From Roseateles sp. (GTDB taxonomy: Bacteria > Pseudomonadota > Gammaproteobacteria > Burkholderiales > Burkholderiaceae_C), in the NCBI GenBank assembly GCA_015657635.1, contig JACDQM010000095.1, positions 1 through 64,000 of the forward strand: DNA of 64,000 nt, in the 5' to 3' direction. The notes beneath the pieces were generated by a model. The model had not been told where the DNA came from. It did not search any database and saw only the letters and a list, made by a program, of their open reading frames with translations. Shown one piece after another: positions 49,196 to 58,192 of the stretch (the first letter of the stretch is position 1; each line of letters begins with the position of its first letter). The translations under genes and the position numbers were made by a program.

Positions 49196-49750
49196 TCAAG
49201 GCGCGATCAGCTCGCGCTCGGTCAGGATCAGCGTCAGCGCCTGGTCATGCGGCTCCACCGCGAACTGCGCCTCACTGACGCTCCAGCCCAGGCCTACGCT
49301 GGTGACGCCGGGGTGAGCCGCCAGCCAGCGGTCGAAATAACCGCCGCCATAGCCCAGCCGGAAGCCCTCGCGCGTGAAGCCCACGCAGGGCACCAGCACC
49401 ACATCGGGCACCACCACAGCACCGCTGCTGCTCGGAATGCCGCACTCGTCTTTCAGCTCTGGCGCCTCGCCATCCCAGCGCCGGTAGACCATCTCGCGAC
49501 CACTTTGCTTGGCATAGGGCAAGGCGAACTGAGGGACTTGCTCGAAGTGCTGGGCCAGCACCGCAGCCGCTGCGTTAAATTCGCCCTCAAGCGCCCAGTA
49601 AAGCCCCAGGCATTGCGGTTCAAGCTGCGTCAGCAGCTCGGCCAACTGATGCGCCAGCTGCGACTCGGCGGTCTGCGCGGCACTGCCAGCCAACCAGGCC
49701 CGGCGTGCGGCCAGCAACTCAGCGCGCAGGCTGGCACGCTCGTGCGGCAA
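49196..49750 (-). CDS. 5-formyltetrahydrofolate cyclo-ligase, copy 2
   Basis: About 184 residues when started at TTG 49750 (LPHERASLRAELLAARRAWL); no in-frame ATG occurs nearby. The ATP-binding signature LVPCVGFTREGFRLGYGGGYFDR is clear. It is about 40 percent alike by eye with copy 1 at 45912 in the same region. It is divergent from the slt gene, with only about 40 bases between starts. The true start may lie a few codons upstream. Confidence 0.8.
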   Translation of the reverse strand: MPHERASLRAELLAARRAWLAGSAAQTAESQLAHQLAELLTQLEPQCLGLYWALEGEFNAAAAVLAQHFEQVPQFALPYAKQSGREMVYRRWDGEAPELKDECGIPSSSGAVVVPDVVLVPCVGFTREGFRLGYGGGYFDRWLAAHPGVTSVGLGWSVSEAQFAVEPHDQALTLILTERELIAP

Positions 49751-49789
49751 TGCGGCACTGGCAGACTGAGGCCCGGACAGCGGATTCCC

Positions 49790-51850
49790 ATGGCAGTACA
49801 GACAGAGAAGCAGAAGAAGTTGAGCCCAGTATATGCAGCCCCCTCCCCCAGCGCGCGCCCCGCGCGATGGACCCGTGCACTGAGCCTGGCGCTGGCGCTC
49901 GCCGTTGCGGGGCCAGGTCTTGCCTGGTCCAAGGGCGAAGCCATCCATGAAGCCCAGGCCGCCTTCAAGGCGCGCGACCAGAAGCGCCTGGCGGCACTGG
50001 CCAGCGCCGCCATCGACACCCAAGACCCGCTGGCGCCCTGGATCCACTACTGGGCCCTGAACAGCCGGCTCGGCCAGGCCCAGCAAAGCGAGCTCGATGC
50101 CTTCTATGCGCGCTGGCGCGGCAGCTATGTGGAAGACCGGCTGCGCAACGACTGGCTGCTGGAACTGGGCCACCGCCGCGACTGGGGCAATTTCGCGCGC
50201 GACTACAAACAATTTCGCATGCGCGATGACCGCGATGTGAGCTGCTACGCGCTGCTGACCGAAGCGCTGGATGGCCAGGATGTGCGCAGCGCCGCACGCG
50301 CTGCCTGGCTGGGCCAGCGCGAGGCCGATGCCGGCTGCAATCTGCTGGCCGAGCACCAGCACAAGGCCGGCCGCCTCAGCGATGCCGATGTCTGGCTGAA
50401 GATCCGTTTCGCCGTTGAGAACGGCCGCCTGCGCACCGCGCGCCAGGCCGTGATGCTGCTGTCGCGCGAGGCCGAGCGCGGCCTTGGCGAGGCGCTGGAC
50501 AAGCCCGATCGGTTTCTCAAGGCCAAGAACCGCAAGGCCGGCAACCGCACCCAGGCCGAGCTGATCGGCGTGGCCTTGCTGCGCGTGGCTGCCAGCGATC
50601 ACGACAGCGCCGCCAGCCAGATGCGCGCCCGTTGGCAGGCCGAGCTGCCGCCCGATCTGGCCGCCTGGATCTGGGCCCAGCTGGGGCGCCAATCGGCGAT
50701 GCGCCTGCACCCTGAGGCCAGCGAGCTGTATGACAAGGCGCTGATCCTGCAAGGCCGCGCCACCCCCGAGTGGAGCGATGACACGCTGGCCTGGGCCGCG
50801 CGCGCCGCGCTGCGCGCCAACGCCGGCGGCGGCCACTGGACGCTGGTGCTGCGCGCCATCGAGCTGATGAGCGACAGCGCGCGCCAGGACGCCACCTGGC
50901 AGTACTGGCGCGCCCGTGCGCTGATGGCCACCGCCGCCCAGCGTCACGGCGCCGAGGCGCAGCGCATCCTGCAGGGCATCGCCTCGCCGCTGAGCTTCTA
51001 CGGCAAGCTGGCCGCAGATGATCTGGGCCAGACCCCGGCCCTGCCGCCAGCGCCAGCACCGCTCAGCAGCGCCGAACGCGCCGCGGCCAGCGCCAACCCC
51101 GGCCTGCAGCGCGCGCTGATGATGATCGCCAAGGGCCTGCGCAGCGAAGGCGTGCGCGAATGGAACTTCAGCCTGCGCGGCATGAGCGACCGCGAGCTGC
51201 TGGCCGCCGCGCAGCTGGCCTGCGACCGCGAGGTCTGGGACCGCTGCATCTCGGCCAGCGAGCGCACCAAACAGGAAATCGACCTGACGCAGCGCTTCCC
51301 CACCCCGCACCGCGAGGCCGTGCTGGCGCAGGCGCGTGAGTACGGGCTGGACGCGGCCTATGTCTATGGCCTGATCCGCCAGGAATCGCGCTTCGTCACG
51401 GATGCGCGCTCCAGCGTCGGCGCCTCAGGCCTGATGCAGGTGATGCCCGCCACCGCCAAGTGGACCGCCAAGAAAGCCGGCATCGTCGACTTCCAAACCG
51501 ACCAGCTGCATGAGCGCGATGTGAACCTGCGCATCGGCACCCGCTATCTGAAGCTGGTGCTGGACGACTTCGAGGGCTCGATGGCGATGGCCGCCGCCGC
51601 TTACAACGCCGGCCCCGGCCGCCCGCGGCGCTGGCGCGACGGGCCGGCGCTGGACGCCGCCGTCTGGGCCGAGAACATCCCCTTCAGCGAGACGCGCGAC
51701 TACGTCAAACGCGTGCTCTCCAACACCACGATCTACGCCCAACTGCTGGGCGGTGCCGCCGAGCAGCCCGGGCTGCGTCAGCGCCTTGGTGCGCGCATCG
51801 GCCCGCGCGCCGCCAGCGGTGCCCCCGCCATCAACACGGAGCTGCCATGA
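49790..51850 (+). CDS. slt: Soluble lytic murein transglycosylase
   Basis: 686 residues. After a basic N-terminus, a signal-type hydrophobic stretch (LSLALALAVAGPGLAW, about 31-46) leads into a long helical solenoid typical of Slt70. The catalytic GEWL-like domain comes last, with the Glu in IRQESRF (about 529), then GLMQVMPATA, NLRIGTRYL and AYNAGPGR. It cleaves peptidoglycan with formation of anhydro-muramyl ends. The stop overlaps the next gene (ATGA). Confidence 0.92.
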   Translation: MAVQTEKQKKLSPVYAAPSPSARPARWTRALSLALALAVAGPGLAWSKGEAIHEAQAAFKARDQKRLAALASAAIDTQDPLAPWIHYWALNSRLGQAQQSELDAFYARWRGSYVEDRLRNDWLLELGHRRDWGNFARDYKQFRMRDDRDVSCYALLTEALDGQDVRSAARAAWLGQREADAGCNLLAEHQHKAGRLSDADVWLKIRFAVENGRLRTARQAVMLLSREAERGLGEALDKPDRFLKAKNRKAGNRTQAELIGVALLRVAASDHDSAASQMRARWQAELPPDLAAWIWAQLGRQSAMRLHPEASELYDKALILQGRATPEWSDDTLAWAARAALRANAGGGHWTLVLRAIELMSDSARQDATWQYWRARALMATAAQRHGAEAQRILQGIASPLSFYGKLAADDLGQTPALPPAPAPLSSAERAAASANPGLQRALMMIAKGLRSEGVREWNFSLRGMSDRELLAAAQLACDREVWDRCISASERTKQEIDLTQRFPTPHREAVLAQAREYGLDAAYVYGLIRQESRFVTDARSSVGASGLMQVMPATAKWTAKKAGIVDFQTDQLHERDVNLRIGTRYLKLVLDDFEGSMAMAAAAYNAGPGRPRRWRDGPALDAAVWAENIPFSETRDYVKRVLSNTTIYAQLLGGAAEQPGLRQRLGARIGPRAASGAPAINTELP

Positions 51851-52815
51851 ACACCACAAACCCTCCCTCGATCCTGATCCTGGGCGGCAGCGGCTTTGTC
51901 GGCCGCGCGGTCTGCGAGCAGATGCTGCGCGAGTACGGTGGCGCTGCCCGCCTGACCGTGCCCACGCGCCGCCTGCCGCATGCGCAGTCGGTGCAGTCGC
52001 TGCCCGGCGTCACCGTGGTGCAGGCCGATGTGCACCGCGATGCCGATCTGCAGCGCTTGCTGCCGGGCCACGATGTGGTGATCAATCTGGTGGCCATCCT
52101 GCAGGGCAGCGAGTCCGCCTTCGAACAGGTGCATGTGGCACTGCCGCGCCGCCTGGCCGCCGCCTGCCAGGCTGCCGGCGTGCGCCGCCTGATCCACATC
52201 AGCGCCATCGGCGCCGATGCCGCCGCCCCCTCGCGCTATCTACGCAGCAAGGGCCGCGGCGAGCAGGCGCTGCGCGAAATCACCAGCCTGGAGCTGACGC
52301 TGCTGCGCCCCTCGGTGATCTTCGGCCGCGAGGACAGCTTCCTGAACCTGTTCGCCCGCTTGCAGGCCCTGGCGCCGCTGATGCCGTTGGCCGGCGCCAG
52401 CGCCCGCTTCCAGCCGGTGTGGGTGGAAGACGTGGCGCGCGCCGTGGTGGCCTGCGTGCGGGATCGCAGCAGCATCGGCCAGACCTATGAGCTGGCTGGC
52501 CCCACCGTGGCCACGCTGGCGGAACTGGTGCGCCTGGCGGGCCGGGTGAGCGGCCATTCGCGCCCCATCCTGCCGCTGCCCGGCCCGCTGGCCTGGCTGC
52601 AGGCGGTGGCGATGGAGCTGCTGCCCGGCGTGCCGCTGATGTCGCGCGACAACCTGGCTTCGATGCGAGTGCCCAATGTGGCCGGAGGCGTGCTGCCGGG
52701 GCTGGAGACGCTGGGCATCACACCGCAATCGGCCGCCGCCGTGCTACCGGGTTATCTGGCGCCGGGCACCGGCTGCGCAAGGCTGGAGCGCTGGCGCGCC
52801 CGCGCACGGCGCTGA
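51847..52815 (+). CDS. Complex I NDUFA9-like NAD(P)-binding epimerase/reductase
   Basis: 322 residues, an atypical short-chain dehydrogenase with the Rossmann glycine motif ILGGSGFVGRAV, then HISAIGADAAAPSRYLRSKG (Tyr-Lys pair replaced by YLRSK) and LRPSVIFGREDSFLN, typical of the NDUFA9/YfcH-related group. The ATG overlaps the slt stop. Homologues in betaproteobacteria commonly sit next to slt and cca. Reaction unknown. Confidence 0.85.
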   Translation: MNTTNPPSILILGGSGFVGRAVCEQMLREYGGAARLTVPTRRLPHAQSVQSLPGVTVVQADVHRDADLQRLLPGHDVVINLVAILQGSESAFEQVHVALPRRLAAACQAAGVRRLIHISAIGADAAAPSRYLRSKGRGEQALREITSLELTLLRPSVIFGREDSFLNLFARLQALAPLMPLAGASARFQPVWVEDVARAVVACVRDRSSIGQTYELAGPTVATLAELVRLAGRVSGHSRPILPLPGPLAWLQAVAMELLPGVPLMSRDNLASMRVPNVAGGVLPGLETLGITPQSAAAVLPGYLAPGTGCARLERWRARARR

Positions 52816-52924
52816 TCATGATGATGATGCGCGCCAGGCATCAATGCCTTGCGCCGCTTTCAACCCGGCGCGGCGCGCGTGCGTCTAAGCTTGGCACTCA
52901 CCTCAAGCCACCGAGCCTCACACC

Positions 52925-53596
52925 ATGCAACTGATCATCGGCAACAAGAATTACTCGTCCTGGTCCATGCGCCCCTGGGTGCTGATGACGCAGCTGGGCA
53001 TCGCCTTCGAAGAGCGCCAGCTGCGCTTCGACTTCACGCCTGGCTCGGCCTTCTACCAGGCGCTGGCCGCCTACACGCCCACGGCCAAGGTGCCGGTGCT
53101 GGTGGAGGGCGACGGCTTTGCCGTGTGGGACACGCTGGCCATCATTGAGCATTTGAGTGACCGCCACCCCGATCGTGGCGTCTGGCCGCGCGAGCCGCGC
53201 CAGCGCAGCCGCGCCCGCAGCCTGTGCGCCGAGATGCACGCCGGCTTTGGCGCGCTGCGCAACCAGTGCCCGATGAATATCGAAGCCAGCCTGCCCGAGA
53301 TCGGCGCCAAGCTGGTGGCCGAAGACGCCCGCCTGCGCGCCGACCTGGCCCGCATCGACGCCATCTTCAGCGCCGCTGCGCCCGACGCCTTCCTGTTCGG
53401 CCCCTTCTGCGCCGCCGATGCCTTCTTCGCCCCGGTGGTGATGCGCATCGCCACCTACGCCCTGCCGCTGTCGCCAGCCGCCGCGGCCTATGCCCAGCGC
53501 GTGCGCGAGAGTGCCGGCGTCAAGGCCTTTGTGGCGAAGGCGCTGGATGAACGCGACTTCCTCGACTTCGAGGAACCGTATCGCAGCGCGCCCTGA
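52925..53596 (+). CDS. Glutathione S-transferase family protein
   Basis: 223 residues. The thioredoxin-like N-domain ([23 protein letters not shown]) has the glutathione-site Ser region, and [22 protein letters not shown] is the conserved cis-Pro and Asp segment. The C-terminal helical domain (about 90-215) is present. Substrate not evident. It precedes cca by one base (TGA-G-ATG). Confidence 0.9.
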   Translation: MQLIIGNKNYSSWSMRPWVLMTQLGIAFEERQLRFDFTPGSAFYQALAAYTPTAKVPVLVEGDGFAVWDTLAIIEHLSDRHPDRGVWPREPRQRSRARSLCAEMHAGFGALRNQCPMNIEASLPEIGAKLVAEDARLRADLARIDAIFSAAAPDAFLFGPFCAADAFFAPVVMRIATYALPLSPAAAAYAQRVRESAGVKAFVAKALDERDFLDFEEPYRSAP

Positions 53597-53597
53597 G

Positions 53598-54821
53598 ATG
53601 AAGGTCTACAAGGTCGGCGGCGCGGTGCGCGATGCACTGCTGGGCCGCCCGGTCAGCGATACCGACTGGGTGGTGGTAGGCGCCAGCCCGCAAGCCATGC
53701 AGGATGCGGGTTATCAGCCCGTGGGCAAGGACTTCCCGGTGTTTCTGCACCCGCAGACGCATGAGGAATACGCGCTGGCACGCACCGAGCGCAAGACGGC
53801 GCCTGGCTATCACGGCTTCGCCTTCCATGCCGCGCCCGAGGTGACGCTGGAGCAAGACCTGGCACGCCGCGACCTGAGCATCAACGCGATGGCGCTGGAC
53901 CCCGACAGCGGCGCCATCGTCGACCCCTACGGCGGCCAGCGCGACCTGCAAGCCAAGGTGCTGCGCCATGTCTCCGACGCCTTTGCCGAAGACCCGGTGC
54001 GCATCCTGCGCCTGGCCCGCTTCGCCGCGCGCTTTCACGACTTCACAGTTGCACCCGAGACGCTGGCGCTGATGCGCCAGATGGTGGCTGATGGCGAGGT
54101 GGATGCGCTGGTGGCCGAGCGGGTGTGGCAGGAAGTGGCGCGCGGACTGATGGAAGCCCACCCCTCGCGCATGTTTGAAGTGCTGCGCGAAGCTGGCGCA
54201 CTGGCCCGGCTGGCGCCGGCCATAGCCCGGCTCTGGGGCGTACCGCAACCCGAAGCCCACCACCCCGAGATCGACACCGGCGTGCACCTGCTGATGGTGC
54301 TGGACGCCTGCGCGCGCATGGATGCGCCCCTGCCGGTGCGCTATGCCTGCCTGTGCCACGACCTGGGCAAAGGCCTGACGCCGGCCGACCAATGGCCACG
54401 TCACATCGGTCACGAAGGCCGCGGCGTGCCTCTGGTGCAGCAGCTGAGCGAGCGCTGGCGCGTGCCCAGCGACTGCAAGGAACTGGCCGAGCTGGCCGCG
54501 CGCGAACACACCCACATCCACCAGAGCCTGGGCTTTGGCCCCGAGGCGCGGCTGCGCCTGCTGGAACGCTGCGACGCGCTGCGCCGCCCTGAGCGCTTCG
54601 AGCTGCTGCTGCTGGCCTGCGAATGCGATGCGCGCGGGCGCCTGGGGCTGGAAGACCGCGACTATCCGCAGCACGCGGCGCGGCTGGCCGATCTGCGCTG
54701 CCTGCAGGCGCTCGATCAAGGCGCCATCAGCGCGGCGGCGCTAGCGCAAGGATTGAGCGGCCAGGCGGTGGGGCGGGCGATACAGGCGGCGAGGTTGCAG
54801 GCGTTGATGAATGGGGCGTGA
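53598..54821 (+). CDS. cca: Multifunctional CCA-adding enzyme (tRNA nucleotidyltransferase with HD domain)
   Basis: 407 residues. The enzyme adds or repairs the CCA end of tRNA. The nucleotidyltransferase motif [12 protein letters not shown] and DTDWVVVG (catalytic Asp pair) are at the N-terminus; [11 protein letters not shown] and the arginine-rich [12 protein letters not shown] follow. An HD phosphohydrolase domain ([10 protein letters not shown], about 254) is present, as in gamma/beta-type Cca. It is the last gene of a group slt-reductase-GST-cca. Confidence 0.95.
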   Translation: MKVYKVGGAVRDALLGRPVSDTDWVVVGASPQAMQDAGYQPVGKDFPVFLHPQTHEEYALARTERKTAPGYHGFAFHAAPEVTLEQDLARRDLSINAMALDPDSGAIVDPYGGQRDLQAKVLRHVSDAFAEDPVRILRLARFAARFHDFTVAPETLALMRQMVADGEVDALVAERVWQEVARGLMEAHPSRMFEVLREAGALARLAPAIARLWGVPQPEAHHPEIDTGVHLLMVLDACARMDAPLPVRYACLCHDLGKGLTPADQWPRHIGHEGRGVPLVQQLSERWRVPSDCKELAELAAREHTHIHQSLGFGPEARLRLLERCDALRRPERFELLLLACECDARGRLGLEDRDYPQHAARLADLRCLQALDQGAISAAALAQGLSGQAVGRAIQAARLQALMNGA

Positions 54822-54868
54822 GCGAGTTGGCGGACGGACTGACGGCTGAAGCCTGAGCGGCCAAGCAC

Positions 54869-55189
54869 TCACTCGAGCACGACCGCTGTGCCGCTGACTG
54901 CGACCATCAGCATGCCGTTGCTCTGGCCGAGCACCTCGTAATCGATGTCGATGCCGACCACCGCGTTGCCGCCGCTCTTCTCGGCACGCTGCTGGAGTTC
55001 TGCGAACGCAATGTCTCGCGCGCGGAGCAGCTCCCTCTCGTAGGTGCCAGACCTGCCGCCGAGCATGTCCGTGACGCCAGCAAACATGTCCTTGACGACG
55101 TTCGCACCCAGGATCGCCTCACCGCACACCACGCCGCAGTATTTGACGATGCTGCGACCCTCGACGTTCGGGGTAGTTGTGAAGAGCAT
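54869..55189 (-). CDS. YbjQ/UPF0145 family protein
   Basis: 106 residues. The pattern [48 protein letters not shown] with the later [14 protein letters not shown] is diagnostic of UPF0145, a pentameric fold of unknown function often called heavy-metal-binding. It is the first of several small genes all read leftward in a stretch of visibly lower GC, which resembles gene-cassette DNA. Confidence 0.85.
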   Translation of the reverse strand: MLFTTTPNVEGRSIVKYCGVVCGEAILGANVVKDMFAGVTDMLGGRSGTYERELLRARDIAFAELQQRAEKSGGNAVVGIDIDYEVLGQSNGMLMVAVSGTAVVLE

Positions 55190-55259
55190 GTGTTGTGGTC
55201 CTTTCGAGGGGTGAAGTCAGTGAATGTGCGGGCCGACGTTTGAACTGCGCGGCGAGCGT

Positions 55260-55320
55260 CGGGATGACACTGGCCCGCTCAAGCTCAGGGCCAGGCTTCG
55301 GTCTCACCTGCAGAAAAGGC
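55260..55320 (-). repeat. Possible broken integron attC-like site
   Basis: On the minus strand GCCCTGAGCTTGAGCGGGCC (around 55281-55300) shares TGAGCTTGAGCG with the attC at 56505-56561, but the recombination core GTTAG is replaced by GGGCC. The block also forms an inverted repeat, CTGGCCC/GGGCCAG, around an 11-base loop. It sits just behind the stop of the DUF4124 gene, where an attC would be expected. Confidence 0.3.
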
Positions 55321-55762
55321 GAATGTCGTTCTCCGCAACCTGCCGGTCGTGCGCGTCCGTTGGCGCTCCGTTGCCATGCTTGACCGCTCCACTGAGTACA
55401 TCTCGGGCCAAGTTGCACTTGGACTCCCTGGTCTCGTCGATCTTGCCGCCAGACAATGACTTCGGTCGAGAACTCGAAAAACCGTGGCCAGAGCCTTCCT
55501 TTCGCTTCACAGACTCGGCTGGAGCAGAAGCCTCCTGGGAACGACTCGTCGCCGTCGCTGGCGGACGGAGGGTTGGGTGCGGCGAACTTGGGATCCTGAT
55601 ATCGACCACCTTTTCTCCCGCTTGCGGCGGCTTGCGCTCGGAGTAGTGCACCTTGCCATCCTTATCAACCCACTTGTAGACCTCAGCAGCAACTGCCGAT
55701 GACGCTGCGGCCAATGCGAGGACGACAAGGAGGGTGAACAGCCAGGCTGCTGAGTACTTCAT
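55304..55762 (-). CDS. Secreted DUF4124 protein
   Basis: 152 residues. A signal peptide (LFTLLVVLALAAASSAVAAE) precedes the DUF4124 core EVYKWVDKDGKVHYSERKPPQ, which is complete, unlike the more divergent copy at 11830. The C-terminal part is basic and Ser/Pro rich. It is a periplasmic or envelope protein of unknown role. Its base composition is less GC-rich than the core genes. It lies in a leftward series with the neighbours, possibly as a gene-cassette relic. Confidence 0.75.
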   Translation of the reverse strand: MKYSAAWLFTLLVVLALAAASSAVAAEVYKWVDKDGKVHYSERKPPQAGEKVVDIRIPSSPHPTLRPPATATSRSQEASAPAESVKRKEGSGHGFSSSRPKSLSGGKIDETRESKCNLARDVLSGAVKHGNGAPTDAHDRQVAENDIRLFCR

Positions 55763-55833
55763 GCTTGGGCCTTGAGCTACGAGTAGAAGGCGCGACGCAG
55801 AGGTGACGTCGAATCCTCACGTTGCAGTTGCGC

Positions 55834-55882
55834 CGCTAACGGCGGCCTTCCGACGCGAGTCGGCTCGAGCTGCAGGTTAGAG
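55834..55882 (-). repeat. Possible degenerate attC site
   Basis: On the minus strand CTCTAAC (55876-55882) and GTTAGCG (55834-55840) bracket 35 bases holding a CCGAC-TCGC-GTCGG hairpin. CTCTAAC holds the TAA stop of the gene ending at 55877, as often seen in cassettes. The outer arms pair poorly and the element (49 bases) is short for an attC. It would terminate the cassette of that gene. Confidence 0.3.
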
Positions 55883-56488
55883 CTCACCAACCGCGCCTTC
55901 TGAAAAGCAGCCTGTGCGCGCGCAACTACGCTTGCTCGTCCAGTAGATGCCACTCCACATCACAGGATTCAGCTCGCGATCTCGATTGAAAAAGAGCGCA
56001 CTTCCATTCTCAAGTCTCCATCCCACAAGCCGGACACCCGCAACTGGCTCAGCTTGAAACCCTGAGGGGCGGCCATACAGCTTAAGAATGGACCTTAGGC
56101 CATCCATGTGCCCCCACCACGGAATTGTGAGACTTGCACTGTCCAGTCGGTCGTCCTGAAAGAAGAATGCCACCACCATAGCGCGGACCCCGTTGTGCGA
56201 CGAAACGTCGACATAGCACCCCTTGTCTCCCAAATTCGTCGCCGGCGCTCCCTTGTAGCAAGTGATCCTTGCCTCAGGAAATCGCTGCCGTAGCTCAGCC
56301 TCGCTCCAGGTCTCAGACAGCTCATCAAAGCGAAAGTCCAATGCCGGTCGCTTCTCAGTCAAGTAGAGGCGGTATTCCCGGACATGCTCTGGGTACGCAA
56401 GCGCGAGTAGGGCCAGCGCGCAACCGATCGCAGCGATCGCGATAGCTAAGGCCAGTACAAGTGGGTGGGTTCTTTGGCGGCTTCGCAT
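55877..56488 (-). CDS. Hypothetical protein with N-terminal membrane anchor
   Basis: 203 residues. A single hydrophobic segment (LVLALAIAIAAIGCALALLALAY, about 10-32) is followed by a soluble domain (RPALDFRFDELSETWSEAELRQRFP; then aromatic-rich GHMDGLRSILKLYGRP). Cys pairs occur near the end. I do not recognise it. The start lies 16 bases behind the attC site at 56505-56561, and the stop lies in the attC-like site at 55834-55882. This is the layout of an integron cassette gene. Confidence 0.6.
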   Translation of the reverse strand: MRSRQRTHPLVLALAIAIAAIGCALALLALAYPEHVREYRLYLTEKRPALDFRFDELSETWSEAELRQRFPEARITCYKGAPATNLGDKGCYVDVSSHNGVRAMVVAFFFQDDRLDSASLTIPWWGHMDGLRSILKLYGRPSGFQAEPVAGVRLVGWRLENGSALFFNRDRELNPVMWSGIYWTSKRSCARTGCFSEGAVGEL

Positions 56489-56504
56489 GTGGTGTCTTCG
56501 TGAG

Positions 56505-56561
56505 CTCTAACGCTCAAGCTCAGCGGGCGGCGAAGCCGTCCACTGGAGCGATGGGTTGAAC
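56505..56561 (-). repeat. Integron attC recombination site
   Basis: On the minus strand the element runs from GTTCAAC (56561-56555) to GTTAGAG (56511-56505), 57 bases, the usual minimal attC length. Between are the CGCTC/GAGCG arms, a central GCGG-CGAA-GCCG hairpin, and CTGAGCTTGAGC before the core, all in the order known for environmental 59-base elements. It lies directly behind the stop of the gene at 56572-56985. No integrase gene is seen in the window. Confidence 0.6.
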
Positions 56562-56571
56562 CGCACCACAA

Positions 56572-56985
56572 TCACCTGGCAGAAGTGCATGCCAGTTCCA
56601 CTCGGACCATGCCGCCCCCCAGGCCGGGGGTACCCACTTGGGTACCTGATCTGGTCTGCAATTGTGCGATCGTAGTCTCGCCTTCATATATCGCGTTCAT
56701 TCGGACTCCCGCTGACGCAAGGAACCGGGCGGTTGCCGACGTGCCCTTGCTGTTTGGCTCGGCCTCAGAGATGACTATCTCCACAACTGCGACCAAATCG
56801 TCGACGATGGTCGTGCACCGTTGGCGGAGTTCTGCGAGTGCAGCCTTCAGTGGGGCCTGCCAAATACGGTCGGGATGCGACGCGTATCCAGCAGGAAGTA
56901 AAACAACTTCGAACTCCCTTATCGACGTTGCCGGAGCCGGCACGGAAGTGGCAACGAAAACAAGGGCGAGAAGCGATGCGCGCAT
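56572..56985 (-). CDS. Small secreted protein, probable gene-cassette product
   Basis: 137 residues from ATG 56985 with a signal peptide (MRASLLALVFVATSVPAPATS). The mature part has charged segments with Cys near the middle and end (RQRCTTIVDD, ELACTSAR). It is followed at once by the attC site. An upstream in-frame extension to 57072 lacks a plausible signal sequence. Unrecognised; low GC compared with core genes. Confidence 0.5.
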   Translation of the reverse strand: MRASLLALVFVATSVPAPATSIREFEVVLLPAGYASHPDRIWQAPLKAALAELRQRCTTIVDDLVAVVEIVISEAEPNSKGTSATARFLASAGVRMNAIYEGETTIAQLQTRSGTQVGTPGLGGGMVRVELACTSAR

Positions 56986-57325
56986 GTGCTTTTCAACGCA
57001 ATTTCTCGAGACAGGCGCTGCTGTATAACACCGGAAATGTCCGCATAAAAAGTCCGCGCCAAACGCTCGCAATCCCCTGATTCATATATGTTTCATCCTG
57101 AATTCGAAGTCCAGCGCTGGGTACTAAAAATTCTGTCAAAAGCGGCAAGGGTTACAACTGACAGGGCGCAGCAGGATGCCGGATCTGGGGGACAGTGAGC
57201 CTGTCGTTAGCAGGCCTCTGCCTGCGGTCGCCAAGCTCCCAAGGATCGCTTGTCGCAGGGGAAGCAACGCCCTCGTCTTCACTCCGCCACACTTCTGCGT
57301 TGCCCATGCCTCGCACACATCACCC

Positions 57326-58192
57326 TCATCGGTAACGCCACACCACCGTCGCCTTCAGCCCCGCGTCGACCAGCCGATGCCTGGGCTGCGAGGCCGAGCC
57401 CACCAGCACGCCGTGCCGCCACAGCGGCGCCGAGGGGCCGGCAGCGATGCGCTCGTCGCGCAGGCTCAGGCGCAGTTCATGCGCCCAGCCCGGCGGGCGA
57501 TTCTCAGCCGCGAAGCCGGCCGAACGCAGCGACAAGGCGGCTTCGCCGAACGTGGAGCGGCCGGTGCGCAGCCGCGCCGGGTCAGCCGTGGGCAGCTGCA
57601 CTTGCACCGTGCCGCGCGGTCCGCCGCCCAGCCACAGCTCGGCGCCCCAGTGCCAGCCTGCCGGCGCGCTGCTCATGCCGCTGCCCCGCTGCGCCGTCAG
57701 GCCGAGGGCCAGCGTGGCATGGCGATGCTGCTCGGGATAGCCCTGCACAAGGCCCACTGAGGCCAGGTCGCGATCCAGGCTGCGCCAGTCGCCGCGCAGG
57801 CCCAGCGCCAGCTCGGTGCGGCCACTCGATGGTGGCGACAGCGGCCGCCAGAGGCTGACGCGCAGGCTGCGCTCCTCGATGTCGCTGTGGGTGCGGATGG
57901 CGGCACCACTGCTGCTGAGGCCGCGGTAGTCTCGCTGGCCACTGCGCCAGCCGGCATCGGCCTCGCCGTGCCAGCCCGCGCAACGCAGCGCCAGGCCTAG
58001 CCTTGCGCCGGCCAGCGTGCCGGATTCGCGCAGCAGGCGTCGCCCCTGCGCATCGCTTTCATCCCAGCGGCTGTGCCCCAGCCACAGCGCGGCGCCAGGC
58101 TCCGGTGCGGCACAGCCGGCCGCAGTGGCATTGGCAGCGCCGCCGCCGCCACAGACCAGCAGCAAGCTCAGCAACGCTGAGCGGGTCATCAT
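57326..58192 (-). CDS. Predicted outer-membrane protein coupled to a lipoprotein
   Basis: 288 residues with a signal peptide (ALLSLLLVCGGGGAANATAAG) and a mature part of alternating strands (GAALWLGHSRWDESD, LGLALRCAGWHGEADAGW, GWHWGAELWLGGGPRGTVQV), ending VVWRYR. This suggests a small beta-barrel, but the family is unknown to me. Its ATG overlaps the stop of the lipoprotein gene upstream (TGA within ATGA), so the two are co-translated. Confidence 0.55.
   Translation of the reverse strand: MMTRSALLSLLLVCGGGGAANATAAGCAAPEPGAALWLGHSRWDESDAQGRRLLRESGTLAGARLGLALRCAGWHGEADAGWRSGQRDYRGLSSSGAAIRTHSDIEERSLRVSLWRPLSPPSSGRTELALGLRGDWRSLDRDLASVGLVQGYPEQHRHATLALGLTAQRGSGMSSAPAGWHWGAELWLGGGPRGTVQVQLPTADPARLRTGRSTFGEAALSLRSAGFAAENRPPGWAHELRLSLRDERIAAGPSAPLWRHGVLVGSASQPRHRLVDAGLKATVVWRYR

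Noticed and set aside
48566-51850. 1094-residue plus-strand frame
   Set aside because: Its first 400 residues run antisense through the RIO-kinase and cyclo-ligase genes; the true gene is slt from 49790.
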